A DNA stretch of 36,747 nucleotides from positions 1 to 36,747 of the forward strand of contig DAOUUW010000008.1 of the NCBI GenBank assembly GCA_030667965.1, written 5' to 3'. Origin of the DNA: Deltaproteobacteria bacterium. GTDB taxonomy: Bacteria; Desulfobacterota; Desulfobulbia; Desulfobulbales; SURF-16. The stretch's first letter is position 1; each line of letters opens with the position of its first letter. The position numbers and the translations under genes were made by a program. Shown here in pieces: positions 28,620 to 36,747 of this stretch. The notes beneath the pieces were generated by a model. That model was not told the origin of the DNA and did no database searches. It was given only the letters and a program-made list of their open reading frames with translations.

Positions 28620-29156
28620 TTACTTGGAAGCAGTTTTTCCTGCTTTCCTTACAATATGTTCACCTTCATACCTGATTCCTTTTCCTTTATAGGGTTCAGG
28701 TTTTCTGATCGAACGAATCTTCGCAGCCGTCTGACCGACAAGTTCCTTGTCAATGGACTCAAGAGAAATGGTCGATTTGTCTACTGTCCCTGCAACACCT
28801 TCGGGCAAGGTAAAAACAACGGGATTTGAAAATCCCACATTCAGGGTTAAAACATTATTTTTCATATCAGACTTATAACCCACTCCTTCAATAACAAGCT
28901 TCTTGGTAAACATCTTTTCCGTACCAATTATCATATTATTAACCAGAGTGCGGGTAAGGCCGCTGAAGGCACGAGTACGTTTGCTGTTGTCAAGGCATTT
29001 CACCGTAATGACACCATCAGACTGAACCAGTTCGATCTCCGGACGAATAATACGTTCAAGAGATCCCTTTGGGCCGTCTACTTTTACATGTGTACCATTA
29101 ATATCTACTTTAACCCCAGCAGGCACATTGATGGGTTGATTGCCTATCCTCGACAT
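28620..29156 (-). CDS. rplF: 50S ribosomal protein L6
   Basis: MSRIGNQPINVPAGVKVDINGTHVKVDGPKGSL; EPYKGKGIRYEGEHIVRKAGK. Confidence 0.98.
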   Translation of the reverse strand: MSRIGNQPINVPAGVKVDINGTHVKVDGPKGSLERIIRPEIELVQSDGVITVKCLDNSKRTRAFSGLTRTLVNNMIIGTEKMFTKKLVIEGVGYKSDMKNNVLTLNVGFSNPVVFTLPEGVAGTVDKSTISLESIDKELVGQTAAKIRSIRKPEPYKGKGIRYEGEHIVRKAGKTASK

Positions 29157-29251
29157 TGGGTATCTCCAATTTATCGTACTAACGTTACTTACTTAATTAT
29201 ATAAACCGTGGAGTGGGTAGCGTACTGCACAAAACATTAAGGCGCAGGAAA

Positions 29252-29650
29252 TTACCATACATTACAAAGAATTTCTCCACCGACTCCGTTCTTCCTGGCT
29301 TCTCTGTCAGTAAGAATTCCTGAGGAAGTTGAAAGAATGGCAATTCCGAGTCCGCTCATAACCTTTGGAATCTTATCGGATTTAAGATAAACACGACAAC
29401 CGGGCTTACTTACTCTTTTCAGTCCGGTGATAACACAGTTATTATGCTTATCATATTTGAGACCGATTTTGAGAATTCCCTGCTTATCATCTGCAAGAAC
29501 TTCCACATCCGACACATATCCCTCTTGTTTGAGTATATCAGCTACATTCTTTTTAAATTTAGAATGCGGCATCTCCAGAGAGTCAAATTTTACCAAACGT
29601 GCATTTCTAATTCTGGTCAGCATATCTGCCAGAGGATCACTCATAGACAT
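29252..29650 (-). CDS. rpsH: 30S ribosomal protein S8
   Basis: [50 protein letters not shown]. Confidence 0.98.
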   Translation of the reverse strand: MSMSDPLADMLTRIRNARLVKFDSLEMPHSKFKKNVADILKQEGYVSDVEVLADDKQGILKIGLKYDKHNNCVITGLKRVSKPGCRVYLKSDKIPKVMSGLGIAILSTSSGILTDREARKNGVGGEILCNVW

Positions 29651-29692
29651 AAAAATACTCCTTTTGCATCCAATACAAATGAGAATTAAATT

Positions 29693-29878
29693 TTACCAGC
29701 TTGACTTTGTTACGCCGGTTATCTCACCGCGAGACGCAAGGGTTCTAAAGCAAATCCGGCAAATCCCGAACTTACGAATAAAAGCGCGTGGTCTTCCACA
29801 AAGCGGACATCGATTATAAGCACGAACCTTGAATTTAGGCGTACGCTCACTTTTTGATATTAAGGATTTCTTAGCCAA
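29693..29878 (-). CDS. rpsN: 30S ribosomal protein S14 (zinc-binding type)
   Basis: [61 protein letters not shown]. Confidence 0.97.
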   Translation of the reverse strand: MAKKSLISKSERTPKFKVRAYNRCPLCGRPRAFIRKFGICRICFRTLASRGEITGVTKSSW

Positions 29879-29898
29879 CCTCTTCCTCCTGGACAGTA

Positions 29899-30438
29899 CT
29901 ATTTACGAAAAGGCATTCCTAATGTACGTAAGAGAAAACGTCCCTCTTCATCAGTCTTTGCATTGGTGGTAATAGTGATATTAAAACCTTTAATCTTATC
30001 GATTTTGTCGTAATCAATTTCAGGGAAAATAATATGTTCCTGAATACCCATGGAAAAATTACCCCTACCGTCAAAACCTGTTGCTTTCACTCCCCTGAAG
30101 TCACGAACCCTGGGCAGAGCGATATGGACGAGCTTACTATAAAAATCATACATCATTTCATGACGCAGCGTAACGCGGCAGCCAATGGGCATACCTTCGC
30201 GCAACTTGAAGCTGGCAATGGATTTCTTTGCCTTGGTGACAACTGATTTCTGCCCGGCAATCATGGTCATCTCATTAGATGCACCCTCAACAATTTTCGG
30301 ATTTTGAACAGCTTCACCAAGTCCCATGTTAAGAACAATTTTCTCAATCTTGGGAACCTGCATAATATTCTTATACCCAAACTCCTTCATGAGCTTAGGT
30401 ATACATTCTTTTTTGTAGTACTCTTGCAAACTGGACAT
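29899..30438 (-). CDS. rplE: 50S ribosomal protein L5
   Basis: [39 protein letters not shown]; start at 30438 preferred because GGAGGC precedes it. Confidence 0.97.
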   Translation of the reverse strand: MSSLQEYYKKECIPKLMKEFGYKNIMQVPKIEKIVLNMGLGEAVQNPKIVEGASNEMTMIAGQKSVVTKAKKSIASFKLREGMPIGCRVTLRHEMMYDFYSKLVHIALPRVRDFRGVKATGFDGRGNFSMGIQEHIIFPEIDYDKIDKIKGFNITITTNAKTDEEGRFLLRTLGMPFRK

Positions 30439-30459
30439 TCTAGCCTCCAATGAAACAAA

Positions 30460-30795
30460 CTATACGTTTGCCTCTATTGATTCACCACACTTCTTACATA
30501 CACGAGACTTACTGCCGTCATCCAAAATTGATGTCTTAATCCGGACGGCTTTAGCGCATTTTGAACAAATAAGCATCAAATTGGAAACATGTATTGGAGC
30601 TTCCATATCAATAATTCCACCTTGCTGATTATTCATATTGGGCTTCATATGGCGCTTTACAATATTTATTTTTTCAACTTTCGCTTTATTTAATGCGGGA
30701 AATATTTTGGTAATCTTGCCTACACGCCCTTTGTCTTTACCGGCAATAACCTCAACCTTATCATTGAGCTTGAGATAATTTTTTCCTACAGCCAT
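30460..30795 (-). CDS. rplX: 50S ribosomal protein L24
   Basis: KLNDKVEVIAGKDKGRVGKITKIFPALNKAKVEKINIVKRHMKPNMNNQQGGIIDMEAPIHVSN; CxxC...CxxC tail. Confidence 0.97.
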   Translation of the reverse strand: MAVGKNYLKLNDKVEVIAGKDKGRVGKITKIFPALNKAKVEKINIVKRHMKPNMNNQQGGIIDMEAPIHVSNLMLICSKCAKAVRIKTSILDDGSKSRVCKKCGESIEANV

Positions 30796-30869
30796 CAGTC
30801 AATCCCCACTACTTATTTCTTTTTTAAAGGTCAATCATTATATTCGTTAAGCCGGCAACTCGTCGGCAT

Positions 30870-31238
30870 CTAAAGTACTTCAGGTGCAAGAGATACTATT
30901 TTCATATAACCATGAGCACGAAGTTCGCGTGCAACAGGACCAAATATCCTGGTTCCCATTGGTTCGCCGGATGCGGTAAGAAGCACTGCTGAATTTTCAT
31001 CAAATTTAACGGAAGTATCATCTTCACGCCTTAATTTGTATGCTGTGCGAACTATTACAGCTCGCATGACATCACCTTTTTTCACCTTTGCATTCGGCAT
31101 TGCCTCTTTAACGGTGACAACTATCACGTCTCCGACCCTGGCATATCTTTTCTTTGTACCTCCAAGAACTCGAATACAAAGTACCTTCTTTGCTCCAGAA
31201 TTATCTGCCACATTAAGGACGGTTTCTGTCTGTATCAT
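30870..31238 (-). CDS. rplN: 50S ribosomal protein L14
   Basis: [74 protein letters not shown]-track start 31310 is too far upstream. Confidence 0.97.
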   Translation of the reverse strand: MIQTETVLNVADNSGAKKVLCIRVLGGTKKRYARVGDVIVVTVKEAMPNAKVKKGDVMRAVIVRTAYKLRREDDTSVKFDENSAVLLTASGEPMGTRIFGPVARELRAHGYMKIVSLAPEVL

Positions 31239-31335
31239 ATCTTCACCATCAACCCGGTACAAACCGGATATTACAGTATAAAAATTACCTGAACTCCTAA
31301 ATAACAACACATAAAAGGAGCTTCATTTAATAAAA

Positions 31336-31596
31336 TTAAACGGCTTGTTCAAGAATTGAACGTAATCTCCACCGTTTACTTTTACTCAACGGACGACATT
31401 CCTCAATAAGTACCTTGTCTCCAATTTTACAGAGATTCTGAGGATCATCTGCCATATATTTGACTTGCCGGCGAATATATTTACCATAGAATTTATGGGG
31501 GATTAAACGCTCGGTGAGGACAACAACACTTTTTTCCATTTTATCGCTTGTTACAACGCCGATTCTGGTCTTCTTGTTTGCTTTATTTTCAGACAT
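31336..31596 (-). CDS. rpsQ: 30S ribosomal protein S17
   Basis: [57 protein letters not shown]. Confidence 0.96.
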   Translation of the reverse strand: MSENKANKKTRIGVVTSDKMEKSVVVLTERLIPHKFYGKYIRRQVKYMADDPQNLCKIGDKVLIEECRPLSKSKRWRLRSILEQAV

Positions 31597-31653
31597 CTGT
31601 ATTTCCCACAAATATGATCACATACGACCATGTATCATTAAGTATCTTTTTTA

Positions 31654-31845
31654 TTACGCCCTGAGTTTCTCAGTCATGACGGTCTTGCACCTGGAGATAT
31701 CTTTTTTCAGCTCATGCAATCTGGAGGTATTCTCAAGGGGCCTGATACCGTGCTGAAAACGCAATTTATTCAATTCTTCAGCAAGATCAACTGATTTCGA
31801 CTGCAAATCCTCAACACTCATCTCACGCATATCTTTGGCAATCAT
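31654..31845 (-). CDS. rpmC: 50S ribosomal protein L29
   Basis: [57 protein letters not shown]. Confidence 0.96.
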   Translation of the reverse strand: MIAKDMREMSVEDLQSKSVDLAEELNKLRFQHGIRPLENTSRLHELKKDISRCKTVMTEKLRA

Positions 31846-32258
31846 AATGTTGTACTCTTTGTAATTACTTTCGTTTGAAAAGGAAGTTTGTTGCCGGCCA
31901 GAGTCAATGCTTTTATAGCAAGACTTTCTTCAACACCGGTTATTTCATAGAGAATTCTGCCGGGCTTAATGGGGGCGACCCAAGAGTCAGGACTGCCTTT
32001 TCCCTTACCCATTCTAGTTTCCGCCGGCTTTTTGGTAACTGGTTTGTCCGGGAAAACACGAATCCACATCTTGCCGCCACGCTTCACAGTTCGACTGATT
32101 GTAATACGGGCAGCTTCTATCTGCTGGGCTGTCATTTTGCCACACTGAGTTGCCTTTAAGGCATAATCACCAAATGATATTGATGAACCGCGTAAAGCTT
32201 TACCTTTCATGCGGCCCTTCATCTGTTTTCTATGTTTAACTTTTTTCGGACTAAGCAT
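31842..32258 (-). CDS. rplP: 50S ribosomal protein L16
   Basis: [59 protein letters not shown]. Confidence 0.98.
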   Translation of the reverse strand: MLSPKKVKHRKQMKGRMKGKALRGSSISFGDYALKATQCGKMTAQQIEAARITISRTVKRGGKMWIRVFPDKPVTKKPAETRMGKGKGSPDSWVAPIKPGRILYEITGVEESLAIKALTLAGNKLPFQTKVITKSTTL

Positions 32259-32362
32259 TAAATTTTACCCTAATCAATATCAAGCACAACAGTACTCGGC
32301 TTGAACTTATTACAATATAAAAACAAGGCGTATCCAAGAACCTTGTTAAAATAGATGGTATA

Positions 32363-33010
32363 CTATTCCAAAAGCTGTTCTGCCTCAGACAACACTTCAC
32401 CCTTGAAAATCCACACCTTTACACCGATAATACCGTATGTGGTCTTTGCCTCAGCAAAGCCGTAATCAATATCAGCTCTCAATGTGTGAAGAGGAACCCG
32501 TCCTTCACGGTACCACTCGCGTCGTGCCATCTCAGCACCGCCTAATCTACCGGAGCAGGCTATCTTAATACCTTTTGCACCGAACTTCAAGGCGATATTA
32601 ACAGACTTTTTCATTGCCCGTCGAAATGCAATACGTCTTTCCAGCTGCAGGGCAACATTTTCTGCGACAAGCTGTGCATCGGCTTCAGGTCGTCTAACTT
32701 CCTGAATATCGACAACACATCTCTTGTTTGTGAGCTTATCAAGTTCTTTTTTAAGCCCCTCTATTTCCGCCCCTTTCTTTCCTATAACAATACCAGGCCT
32801 AGCTGTATGAAGTTTTAATTTCAGCTTTTCACCGGTACGGGCGATATTAATTTTTGAAAGTCCCGCATGATACAGTCTTTTTTTCAAAAATTTTCTGATC
32901 TTTTGATCTTCAATTAAATTTTTCGAATAATCACGGTCTGCATACCAGGTTGACTCCCAGGAACGAACAATATTAAGGCGCAAACCTATTGGATTAACTT
33001 TCTGGCCCAA
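32363..33010 (-). CDS. rpsC: 30S ribosomal protein S3
   Basis: [76 protein letters not shown]. Confidence 0.98.
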   Translation of the reverse strand: MGQKVNPIGLRLNIVRSWESTWYADRDYSKNLIEDQKIRKFLKKRLYHAGLSKINIARTGEKLKLKLHTARPGIVIGKKGAEIEGLKKELDKLTNKRCVVDIQEVRRPEADAQLVAENVALQLERRIAFRRAMKKSVNIALKFGAKGIKIACSGRLGGAEMARREWYREGRVPLHTLRADIDYGFAEAKTTYGIIGVKVWIFKGEVLSEAEQLLE

Positions 33011-33088
33011 AACCTTCCTCCATCACAAAAACATTTTTGTATTGAACAGCCTTATCAGGATAAATACTTAACAAACAAATTTAATGAA

Positions 33089-33421
33089 TCAAATCTCATC
33101 TAACACGACGGTTATATGGCTGGATCTCTTCAGAATCCTTGAAGCCCTGCCCATTGCCCTCGGACGTATACGCTTCAGCATGGAGCCACCGTCAACATAC
33201 ACCTTTTTAACATACAAGGTATCAACATCTATCGATTCGTTCTGGCTTGCATTTGCCACGGCGGACTCTACAACCTTACGAAGAATCCGTGCACCTTTTT
33301 TCGGCATAAAACGCAAATTATTGAGCGCTTCCTCTACCTGCCGGCCACGAATTATATCTGCAATCAGCCGTGCCTTCTGCGGTGAAATCCTTATATTTCT
33401 AACAACTGCCTTCGCTTCCAT
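33089..33421 (-). CDS. rplV: 50S ribosomal protein L22
   Basis: [58 protein letters not shown]. Confidence 0.97.
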   Translation of the reverse strand: MEAKAVVRNIRISPQKARLIADIIRGRQVEEALNNLRFMPKKGARILRKVVESAVANASQNESIDVDTLYVKKVYVDGGSMLKRIRPRAMGRASRILKRSSHITVVLDEI

Positions 33422-33455
33422 TGCTTACTGACTCCTTTTCAGGTGAAAAGTATTC

Positions 33456-33731
33456 TTACTTTTTGCCCTTTCTGTCACCGGAATGGCTGTAAAAAGTACG
33501 CGTGGGGGAAAATTCACCCAACTTGTGACCAACCATGTTTTCCGTAACAAAGACAGGAATGAATTTTTTCCCATTATGTACGGCAAAGGTAAGACCAACC
33601 ATCTCAGGCAGTATGTCTGATCTGCGAGACCAGGTTTTTATAACCTTTCTTGAGCCGCTTTCCTTTGCGTTTTCAACTTTTTGCAACAAATGATCATCAA
33701 CAAACGGACCTTTTTTTATTGAACGTCCCAC
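33456..33731 (-). CDS. rpsS: 30S ribosomal protein S19
   Basis: [70 protein letters not shown]. Confidence 0.98.
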   Translation of the reverse strand: MGRSIKKGPFVDDHLLQKVENAKESGSRKVIKTWSRRSDILPEMVGLTFAVHNGKKFIPVFVTENMVGHKLGEFSPTRTFYSHSGDRKGKK

Positions 33732-33746
33732 GTTATTTCCCCCTCA

Positions 33747-34571
33747 CTACGACCTTTTCTTGACGATATCTTTATCCGATTGCTTACGCCGTCTCGTCTT
33801 AAATCCTTTAGTCGGTACGCCCCAAGGAGTACATGGATGACGACCACCTGAACTCTTCCCTTCACCACCACCCATCGGATGGTCTACCGGGTTCATAGCT
33901 ACACCGCGAACTTTCGGTCTTTTCCCTTTCCATCTATTACGGCCGGCTTTGCCAATTTTCTGACTGTCATGTTCGACATTACCAATCTGACCAATGCACG
34001 CCCTACACTTACAATGAAAACGCCGCACCTCACCGGAAGGCAATTTCACCAGAACATTGTCCCCTTCCTTAGCCATCAACTGAGCAGAAACACCGGCACT
34101 GCGAACCAACTGAGCACCTTTGCCGATTCTCATTTCAACATTATGAATAATGCTGCCCAGAGGAATATTGGCCATTGGAAGGCAATTGCCTATTTTAATA
34201 TCAACAGTTTCCCCTGTCTCTACTACGTCACCAACCTTAATGCCGAGAGGAGAAAGAATATATCTCTTTTCCCCATCTGCATAAAAAAGTAGAGCGATAT
34301 TTGCTGATCGATTCGGATCATATTCTATTGAAGAGACCTTCGCTGGAATATTTTCCTTATTTCTTTTAAAATCAATAACCCTATACTTCCGTTTATGGCC
34401 ACCACCTATATGCCTGGCAGTAATACGGCCATTATTATTACGGCCGCCGGATTTTCGAAGCGGTTCAACCAGACTTTTTTCAGGTCTGGATTTAGACAGT
34501 TCCGGGTTCACTATTGAAACATAGTTCCTTCGACCCGGCGATGTCGGTTTATAGGTCTTCATTGTTGCCAT
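33747..34571 (-). CDS. rplB: 50S ribosomal protein L2
   Basis: [74 protein letters not shown]. Confidence 0.98.
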   Translation of the reverse strand: MATMKTYKPTSPGRRNYVSIVNPELSKSRPEKSLVEPLRKSGGRNNNGRITARHIGGGHKRKYRVIDFKRNKENIPAKVSSIEYDPNRSANIALLFYADGEKRYILSPLGIKVGDVVETGETVDIKIGNCLPMANIPLGSIIHNVEMRIGKGAQLVRSAGVSAQLMAKEGDNVLVKLPSGEVRRFHCKCRACIGQIGNVEHDSQKIGKAGRNRWKGKRPKVRGVAMNPVDHPMGGGEGKSSGGRHPCTPWGVPTKGFKTRRRKQSDKDIVKKRS

Positions 34572-34614
34572 TTCTTACCCCGAATATTTAGTTATACGAT
34601 AAATAAAATGCAGG

Positions 34615-34905
34615 TTACAGCTCTTCAAGAAAATCAATTTTATGTCCTTCGGCAAGCTGAACTACAGCTTTCTTCCAATCAGAACGCCGGCCGATACGAG
34701 CACCGACTCTTTTCTTCTTACCGTGCATGTTCGCAGTGCGAACCTTGTCAACCTTGACATTAAACAGGTGCTCAACAGCAGATTTTATCTGTATTTTATT
34801 TGCCTTGGAATGCACTTTCATAACTATCTGATTATGCTCTTCCTGCAGAAACATACCTTTTTCAGTAAGGCATGGTTTCTTTATGACATTATATATATCA
34901 ATCAT
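34615..34905 (-). CDS. rplW: 50S ribosomal protein L23
   Basis: IYNVIKKPCLTEKGMFLQEEHNQIVMKVHSKANKIQIKSAVEHLFNVKVDKVRTANMHGKKKRVG. Confidence 0.97.
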   Translation of the reverse strand: MIDIYNVIKKPCLTEKGMFLQEEHNQIVMKVHSKANKIQIKSAVEHLFNVKVDKVRTANMHGKKKRVGARIGRRSDWKKAVVQLAEGHKIDFLEEL

Positions 34906-35525
34906 GAAAGCAACCTCTCTTCAAGCTGGCCGATGCAAGGCTGGAGAAGGATGATATTCTTGTGCAGAAGAATGTCATACACATTAACACCTTCAGTTGT
35001 CATAACCTTGTAGCCGCTAACGTTTCTTAATGACTTTTCCAAATTCTCATTCTGCCCGGGTATTACAATAAGTGCATTATCTATATTAAGCGTACCCATG
35101 ACATTGATAAAATTTTTGGTCTTGATTTCATCCATTTCAAAATTGTCAAGTACAAGCAGGCGCTCTTCAGACAAACGAGCGCTCAATGCCATTTTAAGGC
35201 CTAATTTTTTAACTTTTTTGGGCAGTTTAAACGCATAGCTGCGAGGTTTTGGTCCGAATACTGTACCGCCACCACGCCATATAGGAGATTTACGAGTCCC
35301 AGTTCGTGCGCGGCCCGTACCTTTCTGTCGCCAGGGTTTTGCGCCGCTACCACGAACTTCCCCCCTTGTCTTTGTGCAGGCATTACCAGACCGACGACTT
35401 GCCCGTTGCATCCTGACAATATCATGCAAAACATAAAGTTTTACATCAACAGCGAAAAGCGAGTCATTAAGTTCAATTTCCCCGACTTTTTCATTTTTAA
35501 TATTTAATATGCCTGTTACAGCCAT
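34902..35525 (-). CDS. rplD: 50S ribosomal protein L4
   Basis: [64 protein letters not shown]. Confidence 0.98.
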   Translation of the reverse strand: MAVTGILNIKNEKVGEIELNDSLFAVDVKLYVLHDIVRMQRASRRSGNACTKTRGEVRGSGAKPWRQKGTGRARTGTRKSPIWRGGGTVFGPKPRSYAFKLPKKVKKLGLKMALSARLSEERLLVLDNFEMDEIKTKNFINVMGTLNIDNALIVIPGQNENLEKSLRNVSGYKVMTTEGVNVYDILLHKNIILLQPCIGQLEERLLS

Positions 35526-35546
35526 TTTTCGGCACCTCTCAGATCT

Positions 35547-36176
35547 TTACTTAGTGAAAAACTGCAACAACCCTTTATTTGTACCGGGCAAAGACCCTTT
35601 CAGTACAATAACATTCTGTTCACTGCGAACATCAAGAATTATCACATTCTTTTTGGTGATGAGATTGTTTCCCATCCGACCAGGCATCTTTTTCCCTTTA
35701 ACAACCTTACTCGGTGTTGCACTACAGCCAATTGACCCAGGGGCACGATGAAACATTGATCCATGTGTTTTGCCACCGCCACTAAAGCCATGTCGTTTAA
35801 TAACACCCTGGAATCCGCAACCTTTAACTTTGCCACTAACATCAACAATGTCACCAACTTTAAAGAGATCGCCAGCGACAATTTCCTGACCAATCTCATA
35901 CTGGTCAGGATCTTTAACGCGAAACTCCTTTATATGATAAAAACAACCCTTACCGGCGCTTTTAAAATGTCCGATCATCGGTTTATTCTCGCGGGACTCT
36001 TTCTTTGTCCCATAACCGACCTGTATGGCATTATACCCTTCTTTTGCTTCAGTTTTTTTCTGAAGAACAACACAGGGACCCGCCTCAACAACAGTGGCGC
36101 CAATAGCAACACCATCCTCAGTATAGATGCGTGTCATGCCGATTTTTTGTCCTAAAATACCAATTGCCTTAGGCAT
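35547..36176 (-). CDS. rplC: 50S ribosomal protein L3
   Basis: ILGQKIGMTRIYTEDG; GKVKGCGFQGVIKRHGFSGGGKTHGSMFHRAPGSIGCSATPSKVVKGKKMPGRMG. Confidence 0.98.
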   Translation of the reverse strand: MPKAIGILGQKIGMTRIYTEDGVAIGATVVEAGPCVVLQKKTEAKEGYNAIQVGYGTKKESRENKPMIGHFKSAGKGCFYHIKEFRVKDPDQYEIGQEIVAGDLFKVGDIVDVSGKVKGCGFQGVIKRHGFSGGGKTHGSMFHRAPGSIGCSATPSKVVKGKKMPGRMGNNLITKKNVIILDVRSEQNVIVLKGSLPGTNKGLLQFFTK

Positions 36177-36274
36177 AGCTTCTGTCCTAGTTATGTTTAA
36201 ATCATACGCTCTTCGTGTCTGATTTTATTTGTCGTAATGTCTACCACAAAGCATCATTACTACAACTTGATTTA

Positions 36275-36586
36275 CTACAACTTGATTTCTACATCCACAC
36301 CGGCTGAAAGCTCAAGCTTCATCAGAGCATCAATGGTCTGTTGAGTCGGCTCAAGAATATCAAGCAACCTGCGGTGTGTTCTCATCTCAAAAGCTTCACG
36401 TGATTTTTTATCCACATGCGGTGAGCGAAGAACACAATATTTATTTATTGAAGTAGGAAGCGGAATCGGTCCGGCAATAATTGACCCGGTCCTCTTAGCA
36501 GTATCAACTATTTCATGGGTAGACTGATCTAAAAGCTTATGATCGTACCCTTTCAACCTGATACGAATTTTCTGTGTCTGAATCAT
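36275..36586 (-). CDS. rpsJ: 30S ribosomal protein S10
   Basis: [76 protein letters not shown]. Confidence 0.98.
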   Translation of the reverse strand: MIQTQKIRIRLKGYDHKLLDQSTHEIVDTAKRTGSIIAGPIPLPTSINKYCVLRSPHVDKKSREAFEMRTHRRLLDILEPTQQTIDALMKLELSAGVDVEIKL

Positions 36587-36596
36587 GCTCGTATCC

Positions 36597-36747
36597 TTAT
36601 TCTATAATTTCGTTAACAACACCGGCACCGACAGTACGGCCACCTTCGCGAATTGCAAAACGAAGGCCGACTTCCATGGCGATTGGTGTAATAAGAGAAC
36701 CTTCTATCGTTACGTTATCCCCGGGCATTACCATCTCTACGCCTTCA
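36597..36747 (-). CDS. tuf: Elongation factor Tu, C-terminal part (truncated by window edge)
   Basis: My own minus-strand translation: [49 protein letters not shown]. Confidence 0.96.
   Translation of the reverse strand, partial: EGVEMVMPGDNVTIEGSLITPIAMEVGLRFAIREGGRTVGAGVVNEIIE

Noticed and set aside
22820-30795. Cysteine-rich S4, S14, L36 and L24
   Set aside because: Zinc-binding forms of these proteins are common across bacteria; no extra paralogues lacking cysteines are in this window to suggest a zinc-switch.

Overview
The window looks like a chromosomal segment of a Gram-negative anaerobe, probably of the Desulfobacterota/deltaproteobacterial type (inferred from gene content only). 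There are four blocks. (1) 1-2.1 kb is an accessory patch on the minus strand. It holds an overlapping winged-helix + AbiEii-like nucleotidyltransferase gene pair with a promoter/inverted-repeat operator candidate. The pair sits between two copies of a small TIR element with exact 8-bp (ambiguously up to 10-bp) target duplications, and between two ~131-bp copies of the 3' end of an alpha/beta hydrolase gene. (2) 2.1-10.1 kb (minus strand) encodes an alpha/beta hydrolase, a GAF sensor kinase, a secreted ATP-dependent DNA ligase-like protein, a stand-alone AICAR transformylase (PurH without the IMP cyclohydrolase domain) and thiF-thiS-thiG-thiH. Palindromic repeats lie in several of the gaps. 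(3) 10.4-20.8 kb (plus strand) is one long probable operon: iorA-iorB-paaK-ACT protein-livKHMGF-paaK. It suggests an arylacetate/aromatic amino acid uptake and activation module. (4) 20.9-36.7 kb (minus strand) encodes a cold-shock protein and then the S10-spc-alpha ribosomal superoperon (tuf 3' end, rpsJ to rplQ), with rpmJ present but missing from the ORF track. The best candidates for something under-described are the wHTH/NTase cassette with its flanking repeats, the TIR element family, and the ior-paaK-liv operon.
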